A stretch of 48,150 nucleotides of DNA from Plantago elongata (Eukaryota > Streptophyta > Magnoliopsida > Lamiales > Plantaginaceae): positions 1 to 48,150 of the forward strand of contig JAYMSP010000535.1 in the NCBI GenBank assembly GCA_036897095.1, written 5' to 3'. The translations under genes were made by a program, and so were the position numbers. This document shows positions 1-9,429 of this stretch, piece after piece. The notes beneath the pieces were generated by a model. That model saw only the letters and a list, made by a program, of their open reading frames with translations, was not told the DNA's origin and made no database searches. Numbering within the stretch: the first letter of the stretch is position 1; the number at the start of each line of letters is the position of its first letter.

Positions 1-2160
1 TCCCCACATGATATACACGTGACACCAACGGCTAGTTGAGGCAAAATTTGTTTAAATCAATTACACCCAGGTCCAACTGCAAACTCCTGCATTACCGAAA
101 AGGGAAGAAAGAAAAAGGAAAAAGAAAAGAAAAACCATTTACCCAGAAAAAGAAAAGCAAAAATGAAAATAGTGGATGGATTTTCGTTATTAACTCAAAC
201 TTACCCCTCAACATCAGTGTCATGTCATCACTCTCTCTCATCTTCCATTGACTTTTGGACCTATTTGTAAATTTTGAAATCGTTTAGTACAAATTGTTGG
301 ACGATTCTGTAATAGTTTGAGATTCAGGGATAAAAATTAAAAGAGGCGATATTTAAGGGGTGACATTTGTAGTTTTCCCTTTGAAAAATTATACATAACT
401 GATTGGCATATCACACCGATCTTCAAGTGGAACTCTTGTCCTTTCTCCTATACATTTCCTAAGGGCTTGACACAGGGAATGTACAACATAATTCAAATAT
501 GAAATCTTTATTGATTAAATAGTTTAATAGATGTTTAATTTTTCCTCTTAGTTTCCAATTCAATATTGAACTTATTCGAATTCATAGTAAATTGAAAAGT
601 AAATATCAAAATTAACCTCGTAATTAAAACTGAAGTTGGTTGAGCATATAAAGTATGTAGTGGACAATTTATTGTAAACTCAAAAAAGGGCAGAGCAGAA
701 TCATAAAATGATACAGTGACTTGTTCACATGTTTAATATATTATTTTTATATAAATATTATGAGTTTTTAAATGAATTTCACGTCTCAAAATTCTAAAAG
801 TTATTTAAATCTAATTTAAGTATGACTTTCCGAACTTAATTTCTAACTGTGTTCCTTACCTCGAATTGTGTATTGGCATATGATTTTCTCATATAATGAG
901 TTTGACTATTCGTGCAGTAGTTGTAAGTCTTGTATACCTCACACTCACACAATCGTATGCCATTTTAATTAATTAGTTAGTTCATGAGGACGGTGATTGT
1001 TGATTATGATAATCACAAGCAAAGCATCCTATAATCTTTACCTTATTTATTGTGGTACAAGCGTGGGGTAAGTTTGCCACAAATTGATATATTTATTTAT
1101 TTATCGAAGATTCGGAGTCTAATTTAAGCCGCCAAATAAAATGTGACCTTACCTTGACCGTTGGTTTTATTCCGTCAGCCCATTCGTATAACTTGTGACT
1201 TCTTTGTTCAAGGTCGGTTTCCAATTACTTACTCCCACTATATTTTACTTCACTTTAGCAAACATTACCTATTTATTCCTATGATATTATTTTGCAAAAT
1301 TAATTAAAAATGTAACTGTTAATTTAATAATTAGCTGATAACTGGTAAGATAGTTTCTTTTTCTTTAATAAATTAACTTGAATTTTGTTTACAACTACAT
1401 TTTCAGCTAGATTTTCAGTTTCATAAATTTTTTTAATAAAAAACTCGATACGTTACGTGAACACATAACTTCTCAAACAAACTAGCTGAAAAGCTAGTTG
1501 GTTTGAGAATCTAACCAAGTTAGCTTATTGAAAGAAAAGCTACATAATCAGTTAGCAGCTAATTATTTAGTTACCACAGCTACCTTTTCAACTAATTTTA
1601 CTAAATAAGGTTTTGGTTAGCTTATTAGACCAGCTAACTTTTCAACTAGCTTGTTGAAAAATTGAACGTTCATGTAACGAGCTTTTTTATTTAAAAAGGT
1701 TCATAAAATTAAAAAATTACTGAAAAAATAGTAGTAAACGGATATGTACTTCTAGAACTTTTGAAGAATAATTCTACCCATATTGTTATTCTTGTGTCTT
1801 CAACGTCACTTGTATCATCATCGGGAGACTTTGTTTAGGCCCATATGTTATCAAGTTTTAATATAATTATGTAACAATTGAGAGGTATATACATCCATAA
1901 ACATTAAAATGATTACGTTTGTGTAGAGGAATCAAGCATATAAGTCCTCACCCTCAATTTGCCTATAACTTCAAAAGGTGAAACAATATTACTAATTAAG
2001 AAATATAAGTTTGAAAGAGTAATATTGAAATACTAAATAGAATATGAGATGAAATTCTCATTTCATACTCTAGAATTATCGATCAAGGAAGTAAAGAGTG
2101 AAGGGAACTTGAAACTTTGGAAATTAAGCAGATCAGATGTATGGATTTGGACTATATGTT
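1..2160. other. AT-rich intergenic region, no gene seen
   Basis: No open frame here resembles a protein I know. The stretch holds purine-rich low-complexity DNA (about 100-175), a segment at about 285-380 that looks like the end of a repetitive element, and a MITE-like inverted repeat at about 1425-1700 (listed separately). The remainder is AT-rich spacer upstream of the RING ligase gene. Confidence 0.6.
1425..1700. mobile_element. MITE-like inverted-repeat element
   Basis: The left end (aataaaaaactcg, then tacgttacgtgaac) and the reverse complement of the right end (aataaaaaagctcg, then ttacatgaacg) align imperfectly over roughly 85 bases. The inner portion repeats variants of agctagttgaaaagctag. 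There is no coding capacity. The size of about 270 bp and the terminal inverted repeats fit a non-autonomous DNA transposon. I could not define a clean target-site duplication, so the superfamily is open. Confidence 0.55.
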
Positions 2161-2167
2161 ACAAATC

Positions 2168-2242
2168 TGGGCTAACTTTCCGATAATGTTTTCTAAACTG
2201 GCCTGGACTAGCCCATCAATATCCAATTATACCTGCAGCCCA
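2168..2242 (+). promoter_or_regulatory. Cluster of site II-like TGGGCT/AGCCCA motifs
   Basis: Three TGGGCT or AGCCCA motifs occur at 2168-2173, 2210-2215 and 2237-2242, a little upstream of the presumed transcription start of the RING ligase gene. Site II elements of this form are bound by TCP factors and are common in plant housekeeping promoters. The assignment rests on motif and position only. Confidence 0.35.
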
Positions 2243-2488
2243 ACAACTTGACACTTTGGGTCACTGCCCCAAACGAGACCAAGTTCATTTGAGTTGTGAT
2301 TTTTTAATCGAGATGAAAGTCAAATTGAAGCTGCTTTAGTTTAAGCCTTAAGAAAAAGAAATCGAAATCTCTCGAAATTTCAAGAAGTAAAGCTAGAAAC
2401 AACAAAAGTGTGCTGCTAATTCTAAGATTCACGGCTCAAAATTCTTTGGTGAAAATTCAAAGTGGGCTTCCGTTTGTGGCTCTGATTG

Positions 2489-3514
2489 GTGAGTTTTCCT
2501 TCCTTTCTTTTTTGCCCTCTTTCCCCTGTAGATCACCTGGATGATTACTGATTAGAGATGTCTTTGATTTCCTTGATTGAGGATAGATTACTACAGTTTT
2601 TTATTATTTTGAAACATGTTATGGCATGTATTGTTTGTAAACTGTGACAAAAATCTTGAATTTTTAATGATGAATGAAGTGAAATGAAACGGAATTTGAT
2701 GATCATTTGGGAATTGGGATCTTGTTGTTGAAATTACGGAAGGGGTTGTGTTTCGAATTTTAGATGTGTATGATACCGATTGAAAGTTTATGATATTTTA
2801 TTCCATTATGAGATTCGATTGAGCTGGAAAATGTGGTTTCCTGAATAGTTATCGTGCGGAGTTGTTTGCTCTTTGAGTTATACCAAATGACTGAAACATG
2901 GTATGCAGTATGCTGCTGCAATCAATTTTCAAAGCTTACAAGGTAGAAATAAGGTCTCGAGTTTCTTTTATGGGTTTTTGGACTTACAAACTGGTTTCAT
3001 TCTCTCAGATTAGACAGGAAGCATTATGCATTTTCATTGGAGTGTTTCGATGAATCAAACGTTGTACTGTAATGATTTTATTGTGAGTCTGTTATGATAA
3101 CATGGAGAATAAGGCTATGTATTGGGATGTGTATTACTACATATTTTCGTGGAATTGTTTTCATTGGGTACCTTTGAAGTAAGATTTAAATCAGCTGGGA
3201 TCATGTTTTTAGCTATTCGAATCTTTGGCATAAGACTTGAGCAGAGTTCTTTTAAAAAACCTTTAATAGATGAATGGTAACTCTACTTATGTGATAAAAT
3301 AGTGACTTGACAATGTTTTTAGTTGTATGACAAACATGGAAACTGATGAATAGTGTAACTTAACAGAGTTCTTAGTTGCATCCCAAATAGTCCTTAAATT
3401 CAGATCACATAATTTTGGAGATCTGAGCTGTGATATGTTTGATCTCTTTGCTGTTTGAATTCCGCTTTAGTAATAAGCAAAATTTGCTCATTGCTGAAGT
3501 TTGGTGTCTCACAG
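2489..3514 (+). other. Probable 5'UTR intron of the RING ligase gene
   Basis: A good donor (gattg|gtgagttt) at 2489 and acceptor (gtgtctcacag) ending at 3514 flank a T-rich, gene-free stretch directly before the start codon of the RING ligase. Splicing would join a leader exon ending at 2488 to the short piece before the ATG at 3542. Upstream ATGs inside the stretch would be removed. An alternative acceptor at about 3471 (gctttag) is possible. RNA reads are needed to decide. Confidence 0.5.
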
Positions 3515-3541
3515 AATTTTCGAATTCAAGGATACAAAATA

Positions 3542-4225
3542 ATGGCAGAATCTCATGGACCAACCACTAACATGCCTGCAAGCTCATCATCCTCGGGAGG
3601 TGAAGGAGTCGAATCAGCTGATTTTGAATGCAATATTTGCTTTGATCTGGCACAAGATCCGGTAATCACGCTATGTGGGCATCTGTACTGCTGGCCATGC
3701 CTTTATAAGTGGCTCCGAGGTCACTCACAGTGCCATGAATGTCCTGTTTGCAAGGCTTTAATTGATGAGGAAAAGGTTATTCCCTTGTATGGCAGAGGGA
3801 AAACCCCATCTGACCCAAGATCAAAACCTGTTCCAGGTGTTGAAATCCCAAACCGGCCAGCTGGGCAGAGACCTGAAACTGCACCACCCCCAGATGATCC
3901 TAACTTTTTGAATTTTGCTTCGGGACTAATGGGCGGATTTATGCCAATGGCATCAGCTACTTTCAACAATTTTGCAATGTCTGCAGGTGTTGGTGGGTTT
4001 TTTACTCCATTCTTCAGTGTCCAGTTTCAGGGGTTTTCAAGTAGTGGTGGAGGATACGGTGGAGCGCCAGGGTATAACTATGGACATAACAGGTCGTTTC
4101 ATGATACTGAAGTTAGACAGAGGCCGGCTAGTCAAGATGATGACTTGAAGAAGATTTTATGTGTCATTCTTGGTTTCGTTCTCGTTGCTGTTTTAATAAT
4201 GTGGGATTCTGGAAATGACACGTGA
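3542..4225 (+). CDS. RING membrane-anchor E3 ubiquitin ligase (RNF5/RMA type)
   Basis: The product is 227 aa if translation starts at the ATG at 3542. The frame is open back to 3455, but the upstream 29 residues are not family-like and lie across a probable 5'UTR intron acceptor. A C3HC4 RING is complete: C30, C33, C45, H47, C50, C53, C67 and C70. It is followed by the family block with PLYGRGK and the motif NRPAGQRPET. A glycine/serine-rich region leads to one C-terminal transmembrane segment (about residues 203-221), giving a tail-anchored ER protein. Known family role: RMA/RNF5 ligases ubiquitinate membrane proteins for ER-associated degradation. From memory it is most like the Arabidopsis At1g19310-type protein of similar length. 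The RING and anchor are certain; substrates are unknown. Confidence 0.93.
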   Translation: MAESHGPTTNMPASSSSSGGEGVESADFECNICFDLAQDPVITLCGHLYCWPCLYKWLRGHSQCHECPVCKALIDEEKVIPLYGRGKTPSDPRSKPVPGVEIPNRPAGQRPETAPPPDDPNFLNFASGLMGGFMPMASATFNNFAMSAGVGGFFTPFFSVQFQGFSSSGGGYGGAPGYNYGHNRSFHDTEVRQRPASQDDDLKKILCVILGFVLVAVLIMWDSGNDT

Positions 4226-4867
4226 AGACTGAAGTTCAAGTTAGTTCTTTTTTCTGCTCTCTTTGTATTTTGTTCTCATTTCCTGTATATTGATTTAAGT
4301 TATGATGGGATACGCAATGATTCGAATTGACAATTGGATTGCTGAGAGTAAAAAACATGTATTTGAATTCAGATTAGCAAATTATTGAGATTCTTGCTTA
4401 TGATAACATCTGTGTAATGGAAATGATTGTTGTATGCTTTAGCAAATGTGTCGTGTGCTGTAAAGTTGCGAAATCGCAAGTAGATGTGTCTTTCATGTCT
4501 CTGTCATTGTGCAAAGTCCATGTGATGCTTGTCTTTCTCATCCTGTCTAGCTATCCATGCAGTTAGATCACACTGAGATGGAGCCATTTCAACTGTTTAT
4601 ACATGATTAGGTTAGTTTTAGAGTTCGCCTTAAGCTAAGATTAGAACATGGCATTATTACCATCTGTCCTAGTTATGTATGCATGTTTGTCTACAACTGT
4701 TGGTCTACTACTTTTGTATGCATGTTTGTCCTTCATGACTCTTGGCATGTATAATAAACTTAACTAACCACTAGTCATCAATAAAGAAATGAAGGACAAT
4801 ATTTAACCTATCTATCTTTAGCGTTAAAATATAAGAGCCTATCTTTATCACCTTTGTAATTTCTTAA

Positions 4868-4877
4868 CTATATAAAG
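4868..4877 (+). promoter_or_regulatory. TATA box of the S1-like gene
   Basis: The sequence ctatataaag lies about 40 bases upstream of the ATG at 4916, so the predicted leader is very short. It is a near-consensus plant TATA box and supports the reality of the small gene behind it. Confidence 0.6.
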
Positions 4878-4915
4878 CTCCAAACCAATTCATAATACAT
4901 CAAACAGTAAACATA

Positions 4916-5353
4916 ATGGCTACTTTCACCCTTAAAGCAAACAACTCACTCTTCTTCATTACTCTGGCGACGATTTTATGTGTGTTCTGCAGTCCTGTGG
5001 AATCAGTACCTACCTTACCTATGTTCAGATTTACACCATCAATCATCTTCCTGAACCGTCTCCCAGAGACACTGGTGTTTTGCTGCCAAAATAACTTTGG
5101 TGTCAGTTCAGGGACCAGAACTGTGGCTCCGGGTTCTGAAGATGCGTGGCATCTTAACGCTGCATTAGTTAGGATTCCTCCTTTCGTCTGTCTATTAGAA
5201 TTGGGGCCGAGATCCACAGATTTAGGGAGTTTCCAGTACCTTGCCACAAATAGACAGGATGTGTATTTCTTAGTTAGAGAGGATGGGATTTTCTTCAACA
5301 GGGTTAACGACACCACGTTTCCGAGTACCTGGACTAGTTGGAACAATGTGTAG
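4916..5353 (+). CDS. Small secreted S1-like (self-incompatibility protein homologue) protein
   Basis: The product is 145 aa and intronless. Residues 1-30 form a hydrophobic signal peptide. The mature part shows the plant S1/SPH pattern: a start strand ending in a cysteine followed by an NNFG motif (C57, N59-G62), a TVAPGSEDAW stretch, a second cysteine in FVCLLEL (C92), and the C-terminal signature YFLVREDGIFF (117-127). Members are small secreted beta-sandwich proteins; in poppy the S1 protein is the pistil self-incompatibility ligand, while most homologues have unknown roles. The C-terminal cysteine pair usual in the family is absent here, with V116 where CYW is common. A TATA box lies about 40 bases upstream. 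The opposite strand is also open over this stretch, but without a signal peptide or known domain. Confidence 0.7.
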   Translation: MATFTLKANNSLFFITLATILCVFCSPVESVPTLPMFRFTPSIIFLNRLPETLVFCCQNNFGVSSGTRTVAPGSEDAWHLNAALVRIPPFVCLLELGPRSTDLGSFQYLATNRQDVYFLVREDGIFFNRVNDTTFPSTWTSWNNV

Positions 5354-5399
5354 TCATGAATCATCTCGTTTATATTTAGAATGCTAGTTTAAGAAGAAA

Positions 5400-6990
5400 T
5401 AAAGGTGATTCACTGTGTACTTATGATAGTACGTGTTGATGTAGGTTCATAATAATTGTAGCAAGTCCCAGTAAATGTGAAAGGGTATATTAAGGCCAAT
5501 AATTTTGTTCAAGACATAGCATGAATGAACATAAATTTGCTATAAATTGGTTGTGATATGACCCTTTTATGGCTGATCATTGCATTGTTGCAGTACTAGT
5601 GCTTGTTCCTATGTGTTACATGTACAAGTACAATTGGTTTCCAAATAATGATCATGTGGAGAACATGGAATGTAGTTATGGAAGTGTGTGTATGATGATC
5701 CTTAATAATGGGAAGGATCCCACAATTTGGTGTCCTGGGCATGTGAGATGCACATGGATTATTATGAAAACACAAATTAGTCCAATCTCACCATTAATTG
5801 CTTTGATGAATCTGATAAACCTGTATTTCTTTTTAAATAATCCAACTCATGCAGCTTATCAATGGTAAACTATTAGTTAAACGTGCACATTAATAAATTT
5901 CTTTTCGTTACAAGGTCAGGTTAACTTGTATAACTGATTACTTATAAGGTAGCTGATAATCCCGTGCTAAGCACCATTGTACACAATGATGGTTACTCTA
6001 GCATCTTCTACCTCTTTCGGTCTTACTAGCTAGTTTCATGTCGTCTTTGCCATGTGAAAAGGGTGAGTGTATGGATAATTATTCAGTGGTTTCTTGAGAT
6101 ATACATGTCAATTTCAAGATTTTTGTAGGAGAAAATGAATCTGATAACAGGTGCATAGTTGGCCCAGTGTTTAGTTCTAGGTTGGTATATGTGGCAATGT
6201 GTATTTGGCTTGCATTTACATCAACCTTTCTTTGTTTGTTTCCGCAATTAAGTGAGTAAAAGAGTGTTAGATGAATCGCATTTATTATGATAAGTGGAAG
6301 CACAAGTTGCGTGGATTGTGGAAAATCACTTGGAAAGAAAAGGTAGCTGCTGCTGCTCCTGCTGTTGTTCAAACTTTATACGGGAGAAACTACGTACGTA
6401 GTAGTAGTATTTAATAACTTGACCTACCTTGGCCAATGGCCAGTCAAGTAGCTCAAGTCGTTGAATGTCATATTGGAGTCTTGGTCAATCTAAGAGAAGA
6501 CTGAATCCGCTGAGTATTTACACATGTACTATGTATGAACAATCAATTGACTTCATAGAGTATGTACATCGATTAAGTTAGTCGATAGTTGATAAGTGAG
6601 TGAGTTTTAAGATTTAGGTAGGTAAGAATTCTGTCTAATCCAAATTTCAATGTAAAAAATGTCAATTAACATGTTAAAAGGATAAAAAGTGGAAGAAGAA
6701 GAGGGAAAAGTATGAATGAATAAAAAAAAACATTGATGTTTCACTGTTCATGCTGCAAAGAAGTCAAGTGAGCATTGAATGTGATTGAAACTTGTGGAAA
6801 AGATCTGCAAATGCCTTAAAGATCACATTAGCTAGGATCGCCATTTCCTACTTATATGGAAAAACTTGTTGATCTTGAGATCTGCATTTCATGGATATTT
6901 TGATCTTTGCCTATTAACATGGAATATAATTTATGGGCTACTCTTTTTGCTTATACTCTATTTGATTCGTATCAAATAGGGGTATTTTTT
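5400..6990. other. Intergenic spacer, no gene recognised
   Basis: There is AT-rich spacer between the S1-like gene and a foldback element. A 99-codon open frame at 5569-5868 and a 97-codon frame on the other strand at 6079-6372 resemble no known family, and the latter reads through a CTG-rich simple repeat. I see no TATA-led gene. Confidence 0.5.
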
Positions 6991-6996
6991 TTTTTA

Positions 6997-7683
6997 GGTA
7001 CACTACAGTGAGATACTATCACCCATACAATTTGAGTACTCCGTTCAACCGGTGAAAGCTTGATTTTGACCGGTCATTTGATTTTTTTGGACACGTGTCT
7101 CTTATTGAATATGAGGAATAATTTTTAAAAAATATTAAAAATAATTAATATCTTAAAATATTTAAAAAACTAAAAAAATGAAGTTTTAAAAATCAAGAAA
7201 ATATATAAAATGATTTTTAAAATATAAAAAATTACAAAAATATTTAAAAAATAAAAAATTAAATTAAAAATGTGTGAGACGCCCGTAAACATCATTTAAC
7301 TAACAATAAAGAAAAAGGGAAGTAATTAGACTCCATTATAAAATATGTTCTTCCTAATTGACAAACCCTATATTTTTTTAATCATTTTATATGTTCTTCT
7401 TATTTTTAAAACTTAATTTTTCAGTTTTTTAATATTTTAGGATTTTAAATATTTTTAATATTTACTGATTTTTGTTTTAATTTTTAAACTTAATTTTTTA
7501 AATTATTTTCAATATTTTCTGACTTTTTAAAATTAATTTTTTATTTTTCTAAATAATTATTTTCCATATTTAATAGTAGAGCGTCACGTGTCTTCAAAAT
7601 TCAAAATGACCGGTTAAAATCGAATCTTTATCGGAAAAGTGAACGGAGTGTCCAAATTATACGTGGTGTTGTTGTAGTATACC
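6997..7683. mobile_element. Foldback / long-inverted-repeat MITE upstream of the GATL gene
   Basis: The outer 110 or so bases at each end are inverted copies. Shared blocks include ggtacactac versus the reverse complement ggtatactac, then ctccgttca, then ttgaccggtcat versus ttaaccggtcat, and then gacacgtg. The inner arms are A-rich on the left and T-rich on the right, so the whole 690-bp unit could fold into one hairpin. It has no coding capacity. Both arms carry a CACGTG G-box. The outermost base on each side and the target duplication are not clear. Confidence 0.7.
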
Positions 7684-8222
7684 CAAATTGATCATAATCA
7701 TTTTGCCGTACTCGAAGTGACATTGTCTCATTCCATTGAACTAAAAAAAATTTACGCTCTCAAACAGTATCATATATAATTCCGATCTCTTACATTACAC
7801 ACTCATGAGTTTGCTACACCTAATAAACCTGTACCACTTAAATGAAACGGCTTCCATTTACTATACCAGTGACCTCCAAAGCAATATAGCAAAAGCTATG
7901 AACATTTCGACTACAATTGGTTCTAACTTACGTTGAAAAGCCATCTCATAACAAACTTTGAATTTTAGAATGGAAATTTCACCCTTAGATTTAAAGGGTC
8001 CCGCCAACAACTACGTTCTGTACACGACTAAGCCGCTAGATCTCTTGAACAACGCAAGTGTCGCAATTAATGTTCACTCAACCCCCTATAATTTAAACAA
8101 AAAAAAATCAAATATTGTTTATAACAAACTTTACAAGTGGCTAAAAGAAATCCTAGTTTATTAAATTCTTCTCTTCCATATATGTACACTACTTGGATCC
8201 ATTGAGACAAGAGAGGAAAAAC

Positions 8223-8230
8223 CTATAAAA
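8223..8230 (+). promoter_or_regulatory. TATA box of the GATL1/PARVUS-like gene
   Basis: The motif ctataaaa sits about 46 bases before the ATG at 8270, followed by a pyrimidine-rich leader, a typical plant core promoter arrangement. Confidence 0.55.
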
Positions 8231-8269
8231 CCTCTCTTTGTCCCTCCAACTCTATGCAAAGTTCCAACT

Positions 8270-9307
8270 ATGCCAATTAGTCTCACAATTTTGATCCTCT
8301 TCATCACAATCCCACTCTCCAATGCTAACAACCTCAACTTCAGAGAGGCCCCAAAATACTACAACTCCCCCAATTGTCCCTCCCCTCCCACCAGCATTAT
8401 CAAGACGAATGTAAACAATGGCTACACCGAAAACGCAATACACGTTGCGATGACCCTTGACTCGTCCTACCTCCGCGGGTCAATGGCAGTGATCCTCTCG
8501 GTCCTCCAACACACATCCTGCCCCGAAAACATAGTCTTCCACTTCATCGCCTCCTCTAGGACCGAAACCACCCCAACCAACCTCCAAAAAACAATCTCCA
8601 CCTCATTCCCTTACCTAAACTTCCAAATATACCCTTTCGACTCCTCCTCCGCATCCGGCCTGATCTCAACTTCCATACGAGCTGCCCTTGACTGCCCGTT
8701 AAACTACGCGCGCAACTACCTGGCGGAACTTTTACCTAAACACATTAGGAAAGTCGTCTACCTCGACTCCGACCTAGTTCTAGTCGACGACATAGCTAAG
8801 CTCGCCGCCACACCGCTGCCGAACAATGCCGTCCTAGCTGCACCGGAGTATTGCAACGCAAACTTTACGACGTACTTCACGCCCACGTTCTGGTCGAACC
8901 CTTCACTCTCGCTCACGTTCGCGAACCGGAAAGCGTGTTACTTTAACACTGGTGTAATGGTCATAGACCTTGAAAGATGGAGAGAACACGATTGCACGAG
9001 AAAGATTGTAGAGTGGATGGAACTGCAAAAAAGGATGAGGATTTATGAGCTTGGTTCTTTACCGCCGTTCCTGTTAGTGTTTGCCGGAAATGTAGCTCCG
9101 GTGGATCACCGATGGAATCAACATGGGCTTGGCGGGGATAACTTTCGTGGGCTTTGCCGAGATTTGCATCCGGGCCCAGTTAGCTTGCTGCATTGGAGTG
9201 GGAAAGGGAAGCCTTGGGTTCGACTGGATTCGGGCCGGGCTTGTCCATTGGATGCTTTGTGGGCTCCTTATGATTTGTTGCATAATCCATATGGGCTTGA
9301 ATCTTGA
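8270..9307 (+). CDS. GATL1: GT8 galacturonosyltransferase-like protein, PARVUS/GATL1 type
   Basis: The product is 345 aa and intronless, in the 340-390 aa range of GATL proteins. Residues 1-19 form a signal sequence ending LSNA. The GT8 fold follows: [14 protein letters not shown] (58-71), the substrate-site segment [16 protein letters not shown] (141-156), and the metal-binding DxD D166-S167-D168 in [13 protein letters not shown]. Next come [24 protein letters not shown] and the C-terminal HWSGKGKPW. The HxxGxxKPW motif and DxD indicate an active retaining transferase. From memory it is closest to Arabidopsis PARVUS/GATL1 (At1g19300), which is needed for the xylan reducing-end tetrasaccharide in secondary walls and acts in the ER/Golgi. 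GATL2-10 are alternatives. Many codons end in C, unlike the surrounding DNA. A possible 3'UTR intron (about 9309-9414) lies just after the stop. Confidence 0.88.
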   Translation: MPISLTILILFITIPLSNANNLNFREAPKYYNSPNCPSPPTSIIKTNVNNGYTENAIHVAMTLDSSYLRGSMAVILSVLQHTSCPENIVFHFIASSRTETTPTNLQKTISTSFPYLNFQIYPFDSSSASGLISTSIRAALDCPLNYARNYLAELLPKHIRKVVYLDSDLVLVDDIAKLAATPLPNNAVLAAPEYCNANFTTYFTPTFWSNPSLSLTFANRKACYFNTGVMVIDLERWREHDCTRKIVEWMELQKRMRIYELGSLPPFLLVFAGNVAPVDHRWNQHGLGGDNFRGLCRDLHPGPVSLLHWSGKGKPWVRLDSGRACPLDALWAPYDLLHNPYGLES

Positions 9308-9429
9308 GGTACCATTTTTGTTTGTTAAACTTCATTAGAATAGAAATTACTAATTAGGAAGTTGTTTAGCTAATGGATTCTAATGTGGGTTAATTGATTT
9401 TATTGTACTTTCAGGTGGCAATGACACAC

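Noticed and set aside
4900..5364. 154-codon frame on the - strand opposite the S1-like gene
   Set aside because: It is the reverse reading of a gene with a signal peptide, family signature and TATA box; no domain is visible in it.
5569..5868. 99-codon open frame downstream of the S1-like gene
   Set aside because: No signal peptide of normal form, no recognisable family, no clear core promoter and random-looking composition; treated as chance.
9309..9414. Possible intron just after the GATL1 stop codon
   Set aside because: GT and CAG are present and the spacing is plausible, but no coding evidence supports splicing; left as a note in the gene entry.
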